In this document: positions 41,185 through 53,217 of the stretch, piece by piece
Layout: each line of letters begins with the position of its first letter
Numbering within the stretch: position 1 is the stretch's first letter
From: Citrobacter koseri
Lineage (GTDB): Bacteria > Pseudomonadota > Gammaproteobacteria > Enterobacterales > Enterobacteriaceae
Reading direction: 5' to 3'
Assembly: GCA_900446925.1 (NCBI GenBank)
Contig: UAVY01000002.1
Span: 248,001-312,000, forward strand
DNA length: 64,000 nucleotides
Translations under genes and position numbers: made by a program
Notes under the pieces: model-generated
Told to the model about the DNA's origin: nothing
Database searches by the model: none
Seen by the model: the letters and a program-made list of their open reading frames with translations, nothing else

Positions 41185-42036
41185 ATGAGTAATGATATGT
41201 ATTTATTAATGTCTCTGCTCCGTGAGATATTTGCTACATCCCATCGTTTTGAAGATTATCATATTGATGATATGCAGTATGGCGATTTGGACGCCTGGGA
41301 TTTTGACACTCTGGGGTTGAAGGATATCTCTGCTCGGGTTGACCCGTTCAGGTGTTTGCAATTTGATATGATGACTACTTTTAATTCGCAGGCTTTGGAT
41401 TTCGGCCATCAGCAACCACAAGGCAGGCCGATTAGTCGCCAGCATTGTGCAGATATCATGTTTGATGAGATGAAAGAACTGTCAGCACAATTCGCTAAAG
41501 GGTTATATTCTCCTATTATTGGGGAACTGATTGATCATTTCCATTACGGTAACGGGCAGCCATGGTTTGGAGAACTTCTAAATCGCGCGTATGAGGAGGT
41601 CATAAGGGGCGTTGGAACGAATGATATGTTGATGAAAATTCGGGATGAGATCAATAAACAATTGCATAGTAAACGGGACGCACGCCTGGATGATTTCTTC
41701 TTTGTAAGACTTAAATCAGAAATGCAAGATTCTAAACTGCCAAAATTCAACCGTTATATCGACAGGGTAAATGGTTTGGGGGTAAGCGTACATGATATTT
41801 ATGCACAACAAATCAAACTGGTGCGTTTTCAGCGCTATGCCATGTCATGGGAGGGATTACTTTCTTTTAAAGGGCAGGATCATTTTGGTCTGGGCAAAGA
41901 GGATATTACCAATACGTTATATAAAAACTTTCGCTTCTTCCGCATCTGGTTTTTTCTACAGCGTCATCGTGACTATGCGTACAGGCCGTTTCTGACAAAT
42001 TTAAATGCTCATGCGCATATTAAGGGAAGCGTATGA
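41185..42036 (+). CDS. DUF3289 family protein, copy B
   Basis: 283 residues. Identical or nearly so to copy A for residues 1-138 and 205-275. The region in between (EEVIRGVGTNDMLMKIRDEI versus ADVIRGAGTNDVLMKVQKAI, then the following 40 residues) differs at about half the positions. This mosaic suggests the ends are kept alike by recombination while the middle diversifies, as in specificity regions of effectors. Coupled by ATGA to its DUF943 partner. Confidence 0.8.
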   Translation: MSNDMYLLMSLLREIFATSHRFEDYHIDDMQYGDLDAWDFDTLGLKDISARVDPFRCLQFDMMTTFNSQALDFGHQQPQGRPISRQHCADIMFDEMKELSAQFAKGLYSPIIGELIDHFHYGNGQPWFGELLNRAYEEVIRGVGTNDMLMKIRDEINKQLHSKRDARLDDFFFVRLKSEMQDSKLPKFNRYIDRVNGLGVSVHDIYAQQIKLVRFQRYAMSWEGLLSFKGQDHFGLGKEDITNTLYKNFRFFRIWFFLQRHRDYAYRPFLTNLNAHAHIKGSV

Positions 42037-42560
42037 AGCCGAAACGTAACGTCATTATCGGCAGCCTGGTGTTGCTGATATGCGGTTATCTCCTCTGGGC
42101 TCAACGACCTGTGACAATCCTTCGGGCTGGCGAGAGATTTGAGTATGATCCTACGCTTTTTCATGGGCTTTATGTTAGCAGTGAACGTGGTTTTATGGAT
42201 TTTGAGGCTTATGATATTGCAGTTAAGCACTTTGCATTAACCGAGTGGGGACGGATACACTGGTATCTGCAGCACAAAAATGAGCTGAAGGCAAAATACC
42301 ATATACCAACAAGTGCCTCTTACTATATTGTTTTTTGGGATATTGGCGGCGGGTTTATCGATGATGAGAAATCAGGCGATGGTGATCTGTTTTGTTTTCC
42401 GCCACAAAAAAACACAAAAGAAAATTGTATTGAAAAAAATGTGCTGCTAATCGTGGAATTCGACGCGGGATCTTACGAAAGATTTTCTTTCAGCAACATA
42501 GAGTATTACTGGATCACCATGCCGGACGGGAAGCTGGTACGAATAAAAAATGCCTTATAA
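42033..42560 (+). CDS. DUF943 family membrane-anchored protein, copy B
   Basis: 175 residues, intact. N-terminal anchor VIIGSLVLLICGYLLW, then a predicted periplasmic domain. It shares the C-terminal SYERFSFSNIEYYWITMPDGKL with copy A, but its middle (ERFEYDPTLFHGLYVSSERG) is clearly different. Divergence alongside that of its DUF3289 partner suggests the two co-evolve. Confidence 0.8.
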   Translation: MKPKRNVIIGSLVLLICGYLLWAQRPVTILRAGERFEYDPTLFHGLYVSSERGFMDFEAYDIAVKHFALTEWGRIHWYLQHKNELKAKYHIPTSASYYIVFWDIGGGFIDDEKSGDGDLFCFPPQKNTKENCIEKNVLLIVEFDAGSYERFSFSNIEYYWITMPDGKLVRIKNAL

Positions 42561-42588
42561 AAGAAAACGCCGAAGAGGGTCTCCGGCG
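42561..42588 (-). terminator. valS terminator
   Basis: A hairpin CGCCGGAGA / TCTTCGGCG as read on the minus strand, followed by TTTTCTTTT, 12 bases past the valS stop. The G-U pair works only on the minus-strand RNA, so it serves valS. Confidence 0.82.
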
Positions 42589-42599
42589 TTTCCATCAAG

Positions 42600-45457
42600 T
42601 TACAGCGCGGCGATAACTGCCTGCTGTTCAATCAGCTTCGCTTTCGCTTCCGCGTAGTTTTCCAGCTTCTCACGCTCTTTGGCGATCACCGCTTCCGGTG
42701 CGCGGGCGACAAAACCTTCGTTCGCCAGCTTGCCTTCAATGCGGCCAATTTCAGCTTCGACCTTCGCCACTTCTTTCGCCAGACGCGCCAGCTCGGCTTC
42801 TTTGTCAATCAGCCCCGCCATCGGGATCAGCAGTTCGGCACCATCGATAATCTTCGTCACGGAAACCGGACCTTTGTCATCGGCTGGCAGCACGGTGATG
42901 CTTTCCAGACGCGCCAGGTTCAGCAGGAAGCTGCGGTTGTCGTTCACGCGGCGAATCGCTTCTTCGCTGCAACCACGCAGCAGCAGTTCCAGCGGTTTGC
43001 CCGGCGCGATATTCATTTCCGCACGGATGTTACGTACGGCAACGATCGCCTGCTTCAGCCATTCGGTATCGGCCAGCGCGGCTTCATCCACCTGGGAGGC
43101 ATCGTACTGCGGGAACGGTTGCAGCATGATGGTGTCGGCGGTAATGCCGGAAATCACTTTCACACGCTGCCAGATGGTCTCGGTGATAAACGGGATGATC
43201 GGATGCGCCAGGCGCAGCAGACCTTCCAGCACGGTGACCAGCGTGTTGCGGGTGCCGCGCAGTTCTGCTTCAGAGCCGCCGTTCATGACTGGCTTGGTCA
43301 GTTCCAGATACCAGTCGCAGAACTGGTTCCAGGTAAACTCGTACAGAATGCCCGCTGCGATATCGAAGCGGAAGCTGTCCAGCGCTTCGCGGTACGCTTT
43401 GATGGTCTGGTTGAACTCCGCCAGTATCCAGCGGTCTGCCAGCGACAGGGTCATCTCGCCGCCGTTGAAGCCGCAATCCTGATCTTCGGTATTCATCAGC
43501 ACAAAGCGGCTGGCGTTCCACAGCTTGTTACAGAAGTTACGGTAGCCTTCCAGACGCTTCATATCCCAGTTGATGTCGCGGCCGGTAGAGGCCCAGCGCC
43601 GCCAGGGTGAAACGCAGGGCGTCAGTACCGTGCGGCTCAATGCCGTCCGGGAATTGTTTCTCGGTACGTTTGGCGATCTTCTCAGCCAGCTGCGGCTGCA
43701 TCATGTTACCGGTACGTTTTTCCAGCAGACTCCGGCAGGGAAATGCCGTCAACCATATCCAGCGGGTCGATAACGTTACCCTTGGATTTGGACATCTTCT
43801 GGCCTTCGTCATCGCGAATCAGACCGGTCATATAGACGGTCTTGAACGGTACCTGCGGCTTGCCGTTTTCATCTTTGATGAAGTGCATGGTCATCATGAT
43901 CATGCGGGCAATCCAGAAGAAGATGATGTCGAAACCGGAGACCATCACGCTGGTCGGGTGGAACTGACGCAGCGCGTCGGTGTTTTCCGGCCAGCCGAGA
44001 GTAGAGAAAGTCCACAGTGCGGAAGAGAACCAGGTGTCCAGTACGTCGTCGTCCTGACGCAGCGCAACGTCGGCGCTCAGGTTGTTTTCCTGACGCACTT
44101 CGTCTTCGCTACGGCCAACGTAGACGTTGCCCGCGTCGTCGTACCATGCCGGGATACGGTGACCCCACCACAGCTGACGGGAGATACACCAGTCCTGAAT
44201 GTCACGCATCCAGGAGAAGTACATGTTTTCGTACTGCTTCGGTACGAACTGAATGTCGCCGTTTTCAACCGCTTCCACCGCCGGTTTTGCCAGCACGTCA
44301 GCACGGACGTACCACTGGTCGGTCAGCATTGGTTCGATAACCACGCCGCCACGGTCGCCGTAAGGAACGGTCAGGTCGTGCGGTTTAATCTCTTCCAGCA
44401 GGCCGAGGGCATCGATAGCGGCAACCACCGCTTTACGCGCGGCAAAGCGCTCCAGCTTCTGGAACTCAGCCGGGATTTCGTTGGAGTAAACGTCGGACTC
44501 TTCGCCTTTGGTGTCATACACTTCCGCGCTTTCACGGATATCGCCGTCAAAGGTCAGAATATTGATCATCGGAAGTTGATGACGACGGCCCACCTCATAG
44601 TCGTTAAAGTCGTGCGCCGGGGTGATCTTCACGCAGCCGGTGCCTTTTTCCATGTCGGCATGCTCGTCGCCCACGATCGGAATACGACGGTTCACCAGCG
44701 GCAGCACCACGAATTTGCCAATCAGATCTTTATAACGCGGATCTTCCGGGTTGACGGCTACGCCGGTATCGCCCAGCAGGGTTTCCGGGCGGGTGGTGGC
44801 AACCACCAGGTAATCTTTACCGTCTGCGGTTTTCGCACCGTCAGCCAGCGGATAGCGGATGTGCCACATAGAGCCTTTGGACTCGCGGTTTTCCACTTCC
44901 AGGTCAGAGATCGCGGTGCGCAGTTTCGGGTCCCAGTTGACCAGGCGCTTGCCACGGTAAATCAGATCTTCTTTGTACAGGCGGACAAACACTTCTTTCA
45001 CGGCATTGGAAAGACCTTCGTCCATGGTGAAGCGTTCGCGCTCCCAGTCCACGGAGTTGCCCAGACGGCGCATCTGACGGGTAATGGTGCCGCCGGATTC
45101 CGCTTTCCACTGCCAGATTTTGTCGATGAAGGCATCGCGGCCATAGTCGTGGCGGGTTTTACCCTCTTCTGCGGCAATCTTGCGCTCAACCACCATCTGG
45201 GTAGCGATCCCGGCGTGGTCAGTACCGACCTGCCACAGGGTGTTTTTACCCTGCATGCGCTGATAGCGGATCAGGGTATCCATGATGGTTTGCTGGAAGG
45301 CGTGACCCATATGCAAACTGCCGGTGACGTTTGGCGGCGGGATCATGATGCAGAAGCTTTCCTGGCTTTCATCGCCATTCGGCTTAAAGTAGCCCTGCTG
45401 CTCCCAGTGCTCGTAAAGCGGCTGTTCGATATCTTGTGGGTTATATGTCTTTTCCAT
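42600..45457 (-). CDS. valS: Valyl-tRNA synthetase (two frameshifts)
   Basis: About 951 residues. Class I synthetase: HIGH-type motif [14 protein letters not shown] near residue 42 and KMSKS in [15 protein letters not shown], the editing domain between them, and a C-terminal coiled coil ([19 protein letters not shown] ... [18 protein letters not shown]). Breaks: an extra T near 43729 (LPELLEKRTG when repaired) and an extra G near 43597 ([10 protein letters not shown] when repaired). As the enzyme is essential, these are almost surely sequence errors. Overlaps holC by one base. Confidence 0.97.
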
Positions 45458-45900
45458 TATTTCCAGGTTGCCGTATTCAGGTTAAAACCAGCCACGCGGT
45501 AGGCTTTGTAGCGTTCGCGCGCCAGTTGTTTCAAAGTTTCTTCGTAAGGGACAAAGTCTATCACTTCTGTGAAAGCGGTGGCAAAATCTGCAAAGCCAGT
45601 ACGCAGGCTGATCAGAATATCACGCGGGCTGCTGTTGCGTTTTTGCGGCCAGGCGATTTCCACCGGCGCGCCGCCGCGCGGACCTTCTCCCGCCAGATTA
45701 TGCGGGACAAAACTCTCCGGCGGTCTTGCCCACAGCGCTTCATCCAGACGGATAGCCTGTTTTTCGTCTTCACAGGCAATCAGCACGCGTTTACCACTGC
45801 GCCAACGTTCTGCGGCAATGTCGCACACCAGTTGTTCAACGGCGCTCAGGCCATCAACGGTGGTGTCATTGTCCAGAATATAGAACGTTGCATTCTTCAT
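45457..45900 (-). CDS. holC: DNA polymerase III chi subunit
   Basis: 147 residues. Starts [20 protein letters not shown]. Chi links the clamp loader (through psi) to single-strand binding protein; the conserved [25 protein letters not shown] is visible. Its TAA shares a base with the valS ATG, so the two are translationally coupled. Intact. Confidence 0.96.
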   Translation of the reverse strand: MKNATFYILDNDTTVDGLSAVEQLVCDIAAERWRSGKRVLIACEDEKQAIRLDEALWARPPESFVPHNLAGEGPRGGAPVEIAWPQKRNSSPRDILISLRTGFADFATAFTEVIDFVPYEETLKQLARERYKAYRVAGFNLNTATWK

Positions 45901-45934
45901 ATATGGGGCTTCTTGTGGTGAATTTAAATGCGAA

Positions 45935-46016
45935 GCCGGATGGCGCTACGCTTATCCGGCCTACGGTTAAATACTCCATGTAGGCCGGATAAGGCGCATA
46001 TGCGTCGCCATCCGGC
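45935..46016. repeat. BIME between pepA and holC
   Basis: Two facing REP units (GCCGGATGGCGC...ATCCGGC and GCCGGATAAGGCG...CCATCCGGC) in the gap between pepA and holC. Confidence 0.9.
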
Positions 46017-46028
46017 AATCATGCAAAC

Positions 46029-47543
<1,515 letters not shown>

Positions 47544-47807
47544 CTACGCTCCTGAATCTTAAAGACAACGGCGGCGGCTACAGTTAGAATTGCAAGCTTT
47601 CGTAACTCATGTCCGCAGTTGCGGTGACTTCGTGTTAATCTTAACGTTATTACGGCATTGGCACGTCAGAACGCGTTCTGAGTGGCGAATCCGCTGAGTA
47701 TAATAATTTTAGCGACGATTTCGACGAACTCAAGAGAATAAATGACGTTTAAGCCATGAAACAAGCTAAATTCCTGCAAAAGACGAGTTTTTACGGGCGT
47801 ATTTAAA

Positions 47808-48908
47808 GTGATAATCATAAGATATCTGGTGCGGGAGACGCTCAAAAGCCAACTGGCGATTCTTTTCATCCTGCTTTTGATCTTCTTTTGTCAAAAGCTA
47901 GTGAGGATCCTCGGGGCGGCGGTTGACGGTGACATTCCGGCAAATCTGGTGCTCTCGCTACTGGGGCTGGGCGTGCCGGAAATGGCGCAGCTCATCCTGC
48001 CATTAAGCCTGTTCCTCGGGCTGTTGATGACGCTGGGCAAACTGTATACCGAAAGTGAAATAACGGTCATGCATGCCTGTGGTCTGAGCCGGGCTGTGCT
48101 GGTGAAGGCCGCGATGGTGCTGGCGCTGTTTACCGGCGTTGTCGCCGCTGTCAACGTCATGTGGGCGGGGCCCTGGTCATCCAGACACCAGGATGAGGTA
48201 CTGGCGGAAGCAAAAGCCAATCCTGGCATGGCCGCGCTGGCGCAAGGGCAGTTCCAGCAGGCGACCAATGGCAGCGCCGTGCTGTTTATTGAAAGCGTTG
48301 ACGGCAGCGATTTTAAAGATGTGTTCCTTGCGCAAATCCGCCCGAAAGGCAACGCCCGTCCTTCTGTGGTGGTGGCCGATTCTGGACATCTGACGCAATT
48401 GCGCGACGGCTCCCAGGTTGTGACGTTGAACAAAGGGACGCGCTTTGAAGGCACTGCCCTGCTGCGTGACTTCCGTATCACCGATTTCCAGAACTATCAG
48501 GCGATTATTGGTCATCAGGCCGTTGCGCTGGACCCGAACGATACCGATCAGATGGATATGCACACGCTGTGGCAGACTGATACCAATCGCGCCCGTGCGG
48601 AACTGCACTGGCGTATTACGCTGGTATTCACCGTATTTATGATGGCGCTGATGGTTGTACCGCTGAGCGTGGTTAACCCGCGACAGGGGCGCGTGCTGTC
48701 GATGCTGCCGGCTATGCTGCTGTATCTGCTGTTCTTCCTCCTGCAAACCTCCCTGAAATCAAACGGCGGTAAGGGCAAACTGGACCCGGTTATCTGGATG
48801 TGGGCGGTCAACCTGATCTATCTGGCGTTGGCGGTTGGTCTGAACCTTTGGGATACGGTGCCGGTACGCCGCCTGCGCGCCCGTCTTCTGCGTAAAGGAG
48901 CGGTATAA
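47808..48908 (+). CDS. lptF: LPS export permease LptF
   Basis: 366 residues from GTG 47808 (MIIIRYLVRETLKSQLAILFI). Inner-membrane subunit of the LptB2FG transporter that pulls lipopolysaccharide out of the membrane. Helices near 10-35, 55-80, 95-120 with a periplasmic jellyroll domain between 125 and 260, then three helices to the end (RRLRARLLRKGAV). Its last base is shared with the lptG start (TAATG). Intact. Confidence 0.96.
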   Translation: MIIIRYLVRETLKSQLAILFILLLIFFCQKLVRILGAAVDGDIPANLVLSLLGLGVPEMAQLILPLSLFLGLLMTLGKLYTESEITVMHACGLSRAVLVKAAMVLALFTGVVAAVNVMWAGPWSSRHQDEVLAEAKANPGMAALAQGQFQQATNGSAVLFIESVDGSDFKDVFLAQIRPKGNARPSVVVADSGHLTQLRDGSQVVTLNKGTRFEGTALLRDFRITDFQNYQAIIGHQAVALDPNDTDQMDMHTLWQTDTNRARAELHWRITLVFTVFMMALMVVPLSVVNPRQGRVLSMLPAMLLYLLFFLLQTSLKSNGGKGKLDPVIWMWAVNLIYLALAVGLNLWDTVPVRRLRARLLRKGAV

Positions 48909-49992
48909 TGCAGCCGTTTGGTGTACTTGACCGCTATATCGGTAAAACCATTTTCACCACCATCATGATGACGTTGTTCATGCTGGTGTCGCTCTCCGGC
49001 ATCATCAAGTTTGTTGACCAGCTCAAAAAAGCCGGGCAGGGGAGCTACGATGCGCTGGGCGCGGGGATGTATACCCTGCTCAGCGTGCCGAAAGATGTGC
49101 AGATTTTCTTCCCGATGGCGGCGCTGCTTGGCGCGCTGCTGGGGCTGGGGATGCTGGCGCAGCGCAGTGAACTGGTGGTGATGCAGGCTTCGGGTTTCAC
49201 CCGGATGCAGGTGGCGCTGTCGGTGATGAAAACCGCTATTCCACTGGTGCTGTTGACAATGGCCATCGGTGAATGGGTCGCTCCGCAGGGCGAACAGATG
49301 GCGCGTAACTACCGTGCGCAGGCGATGTACGGCGGTTCGTTGCTCTCTACTCAACAAGGCCTGTGGGCGAAAGATGGCAACAATTTCGTCTATATCGAGC
49401 GGGTGAAGGGCGACGAAAGAGCTGGCGGGCATTAGCATCTACGCCTTTAACGATCAGCGTCGCTTACAGTCAGTGCGTTATGCCGCGTCTGCGAAGTTCG
49501 ACGCAGACAACAAGGTCTGGCGTCTGTCGCAGGTAGACGAGTCTGACCTGAAAGACCCGAAACAGATCACCGGTTTCGCAGACCGTGAGCGGCACCTGGA
49601 AAACCAACCTCACGCCGGACAAACTGGGCGTGGTGGCGCTGGACCCGGATGCGCTCTCCATCAGCGGCTTGCATAACTATGTGAAGTATCTGAAGTCGAG
49701 CGGCCAGGACGCCGGACGTTATCAGCTCAATATGTGGAGTAAAATCTTCCAGCCGCTTTCCGTGGCGGTAATGATGTTGATGGCGCTGTCGTTCATTTTT
49801 GGCCCGCTGCGTAGCGTGCCGATGGGTGTGCGTGTGGTGACCGGGATCAGCTTTGGTTTCGTCTTCTACGTTCTGGACCAGATTTTCGGCCCGCTGACGC
49901 TGGTTTATGGCATTCCGCCGATTATCGGCGCGCTGCTGCCAAGCGCCTCGTTCTTCCTGATTAGCCTCTGGCTGATGATGCGTAAGTCGTAA
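48908..49992 (+). CDS. lptG: LPS export permease LptG (two frameshifts)
   Basis: About 360 residues. Starts MQPFGVLDRYIGKTIFTTIMMTL. Partner of LptF with the same six-helix plus jellyroll plan. One extra A near 49418 (repaired: KGDEELAGISIYAF) and one extra T near 49565 (repaired: GSQTVSGTWKTNL). The ending FGPLTLVYGIPPIIGALLPS ... LMMRKS is normal. The gene is essential, so the frameshifts should be errors of the sequence. Confidence 0.95.
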
Positions 49993-50070
49993 AATCGATC
50001 TCTCTCATTGTTGGCCAGATACGGCGCAGCGCCATCAGGCGCTGCGCTTAGCAAACAAGGATTCCTTCTG

Positions 50071-51574
50071 TTAGCGTTTTCTACCGCCCATCAGGCTACC
50101 TAACATCCCCCGGATAATTTGGTTCGTTACCTGACGCGCTGCGCTTTTGGCGACGCTCTGCACCACACCATCACGTTTGCCGCCGCGTGGCCCGGTGCTG
50201 CCAAACAATATCTCTTTCAGCCCGCCAAGAATTCCGTCATCAACGGCGACTTCTTTGCCTTTTGCTGGCGGATTGTTTTGCTGCTCGGTGGTGGCCTGAA
50301 CGCCTTTTTGCAACATTTCATACGCCGATTCGCGATCGACTTCGTCTTCATATTTGCCGTACAGCGAGGAGTGATTTGATAAGCCCGTTACGCTCATCGT
50401 CCGTCACCGGCCCCATGCGTGAGCACGGCGCGATGACCATCGCTCGTTCAACCACTGATGGGCTGCCTTTGGCATCCAGGAAGGAGATTAGCGCCTCGCC
50501 AGTGCCCAGTTCCTGAATCGCTTTCTCGGTATCAAACGCCGGATTCGCCCGCATGGTTTGCGCGGCGGCTTTCACCGCTTTCTGATCTTTGGGGGTGAAA
50601 GCGCGCAGGGCGTGCTGTACGCGGTTGCCTAACTGACCGAGCACGTTGTCCGGGATATCGGAAGGGTTCTGTGAGACGAACCAGACGCCCACGCCTTTGG
50701 AGCGAATCAGGCGGATAACCTGTTCGATTTTATCCAGCAGCACCTGCGGAGCGTCATTGAACAACAGGTGAGCTTCGTCGAAGAAGAACACCAGCTTCGG
50801 TTTTTCCAGATCGCCCGCTTCCGGCAGTTGCTCATACAGTTCGGAGAGCATCCACAGCAGGCTGGCGGCATACAGTTTGGGCATCTGGTAGAGTTTTTCG
50901 GCGCTGAGGATGTTGATAATGCCTTTGCCGTTGGCATCGGTACGCATCCAGTCTTTGATGTCCAGCATCGGTTCGCCGAAGAAGTGCGCCGCGCCTTGCT
51001 GTTCCAGCGACAGCAACCCGCGCTGGATCGCCCCGACCGATGCGCTGCTGATATTGCCATACTGGTTCTGGAAGGATTTGGCATTATCACCGATATACTG
51101 CGTGATCGCCCGCAGGTCTTTAAAGTCCAGCAGCAACAGCCCCTGGTCATCGGCGATGCGGAAGATAATATTCAGCACGCCGGACTGCACCTCGTTCAGG
51201 TTCAGCAGGCGAGCCAGCAATAGCGGCCCAAGATCGGAGACGGTTGCCCGTAGTGGATGACCTTTTTCGCCAAAAATATCCCACAGCACCACCGGATTAG
51301 CGTGCGGTTGCCAGTCGGTGATGCCGATATTTTTCAGCCGTGCGAGCAGTTTTTCAGAAGGTTCGCCTTCCTGCGCGACGCCGGTTAAGTCACCTTTCAC
51401 ATCCGCCATAAATACCGGAACGCCGATGTCTGATAGGGACTCAGCCAGTTTTTGCAGGGTAACCGTTTTGCCGGTTCCGGTTGCTCCGGTAATCAGCCCG
51501 TGACGGTTGGTCATGCCCGGCAACAGGAACAGTTCGCTTTCCAGCGTGCGGGCAATTAACAGGGGTGCACTCAT
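50071..51574 (-). CDS. yjgR: HerA-like ATPase YjgR (DUF853; one frameshift)
   Basis: About 500 residues from [20 protein letters not shown] (51574); the longer frame to 51709 starts inside the promoter region. P-loop ATPase: Walker [18 protein letters not shown], Walker [16 protein letters not shown], and [22 protein letters not shown]. One extra A/T near 50386 breaks it; repaired it reads [22 protein letters not shown] and ends [12 protein letters not shown]. Its cellular job is unknown; the family resembles DNA-translocating HerA. Confidence 0.9.
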
Positions 51575-51709
51575 GAGATTTTCTCCATTTATCCTGCCTG
51601 GAGTATAGGCAACTGCGGCGTACTCTTCACCGCTAAATTGCGGAGATTGCGAGAAGAATTCCAAAAGGGGGAGCAAAACCGGGCAGTGAATGCCGCCCGG
51701 TGAAGGCAA

Positions 51710-52731
51710 TCAAAAGTCGGCTTGCAGTACCACACGGTAGCGAGCTTTACCGTCACGAACGTGCTGGATGGCCTCGTTGATTTGCGACATCGGGAACAGC
51801 TCGGTCGTCGGCGAGACCTTGCTGCGCCCAGCAAATTTCATCAACTTGCGCAGTTCATACGGCGTACCGGTTGCCGAACCGGAGATGCTGCGATCGCCTG
51901 CAATCAGGGTAAACGCCGGAACCGGTAGCGGCTTCAGCACCGCGCCAACGGTGTGGAAGTTGCCGCCATAGGCCAGCGCTTCGAAGTAAGGCTGCCAGTC
52001 GAGATCGACATTGACGGTGTTGATGATGAGATCAAATTGACCTGCCAGCGCTTTCAACGCCTCTGGATCGCGGCTGTTGACCACTTTATCGGCACCCATC
52101 GCCAGCACTTCCTGTTCTTTTGGCCGGACTGGCGCTGAATGCGGTAACCTCGCAGCCCATCGCGTGCAGCAGCTTAATGGCGATATGGCCGAGGCCGCCG
52201 ATGCCGATCACCCCAACGCGACTGGTGGCCGGTAACGTGGTGCATCAGCAGCGGTTTGAAGACGGTGATGCCGCCGCACAACAGAGGGCCTGCGGATTCA
52301 ATATCGATGCTTTCTGGAAGCGGGATCACCCATTGCCAGTCTGCTCGCAGCTTCTCGGCAAAGCCGCCGCGATTGAGGATGGTTGGCACCGATCCTTCCA
52401 GACAGTTAATCTGATTGCCACTGATACAGGCATCGCAGTGCCCGCAGCTGCGCGCCGTCCAGCCAATCCCGACGCGTTGACCTACCTTCAGACCTTTATC
52501 CTGAGCGGCGCTGCCGAGTGCCACGACGCGGCCAATCACCTCATGCCCGGCAACCAGCGGATATTGAGAGAAGCCCCATTCGTTGTCGATCATCGACAGA
52601 TCGGAGTGGCAGATACCGCAGTAATCTACCTGTACCTCAACATCTTCCGGCTTGAGTTCACCCGCATCATATTCATAGAGTTCAAGTTCGCTGCCCGCCT
52701 CTTTTGCGGCATAGCTTTTTATAATAGACAT
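51710..52731 (-). CDS. ahr: NADPH-dependent aldehyde reductase Ahr/YjgB (two frameshifts)
   Basis: About 339 residues from [21 protein letters not shown] (52731). Zinc alcohol dehydrogenase family: catalytic zinc in [11 protein letters not shown] and GHEVIG, structural zinc in [15 protein letters not shown], then a Rossmann domain ([21 protein letters not shown] when repaired). Breaks lie near 52215 and 52125. Ahr reduces a broad range of aldehydes with NADPH. It is the last backbone gene before leuX; the idn genes that often follow are absent here. Confidence 0.92.
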
Positions 52732-52876
52732 CGTGTTTCCCTCAGTGTGGTGTTGAACTGGAAGTGTAGAGCATGGGAAACGGAGTCGCTTCGCAGAAGG
52801 AGGGGTTAAGGAGGTGCCCGCCGTGGGGTTGTGCCTGATTTTTTCAACACTTAGCGAGCCGGGCATATGCTACCGC

Positions 52877-52904
52877 TTGCATGGTGGCGTGTGACAGGTA
52901 TAAT
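52877..52904 (+). promoter_or_regulatory. leuX promoter
   Basis: TTGCAT (52877-52882), a 16-base spacer and a perfect TATAAT (52899-52904), 29 bases before the mature tRNA. Confidence 0.75.
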
Positions 52905-52933
52905 CCACAACGTTTTCCGCATACCTCTTCAGT

Positions 52934-53018
52934 GCCGAAGTGGCGAAATCGGTAGACGCAGTTGATTCAAAATCAACCGTAGAAATACGTGCCGGTTCGA
53001 GTCCGGCCTTCGGCACCA
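52934..53018 (+). tRNA. leuX: tRNA-Leu (anticodon CAA)
   Basis: 85 bases with encoded CCA. The acceptor arm GCCGAAG pairs with CTTCGGC (53008-53014), followed by A and CCA. The anticodon stem GTTGA/TCAAC encloses the loop TTCAAAA, giving anticodon CAA. A long variable arm and the T arm (GGTTCGAGTCC) are of the leucine type. leuX is a frequent integration site for islands in enterobacteria; here the AT-rich island begins directly after its 3' end. Confidence 0.97.
53000..53018 (+). other. Probable attL (3' end of leuX)
   Basis: P4-type integrases recombine in the tRNA 3' end and restore it. The last ~20 bases of leuX are therefore the expected left attachment site. No second copy is visible before 64000, so attR should lie beyond the window. 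Confidence 0.55.
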
Positions 53019-53031
53019 TCGGAACATCAAT

Positions 53032-53055
53032 AGACGTCAACGGACGTCTTTTTTT
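53032..53055 (+). terminator. leuX terminator
   Basis: AGACGTC-AACG-GACGTCT followed by TTTTTT, 13 bases after the CCA. A classical intrinsic terminator. Confidence 0.88.
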
Positions 53056-53217
53056 GTGCCTGAAATCCGCTCCACACAAGGCTTGCCGCGATTTTCCTTT
53101 CAACAGAAGTCAATCTGAATCAACCCACATCAAGTCGCTTGTGAGTATAGAACCGAGTATATACACTGGTTCGATAATGGTTGTATACTCACAGAGGCAC
53201 ATGGAAGGAGAACTTTT

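Larger units (their letters stand above)
39322..42588. repeat. Tandem duplication of a DUF3289-DUF943 unit (about 1.6 kb each)
   Basis: Unit A runs from the first codons of yjgM (about 39322) to a hairpin at 40949. Unit B runs from about 40958 to the valS-side hairpin at 42588. B starts with a relic of the yjgM start (GGAACTCAT, reverse reading MSSTLFP) and then the same upstream region, a DUF3289 gene and a DUF943 gene. Large blocks of the DUF3289 genes are nearly identical, while the middle third and the promoter side have diverged. The breakpoints therefore lie in yjgM and in the valS terminator. Confidence 0.88.

Noticed and set aside
43607..45502. A 631-codon open frame on the plus strand
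   Set aside because: It lies wholly antisense to valS, whose motifs are unmistakable, and its translation has the skewed His/Val/Gln composition of a GC-rich antisense shadow.
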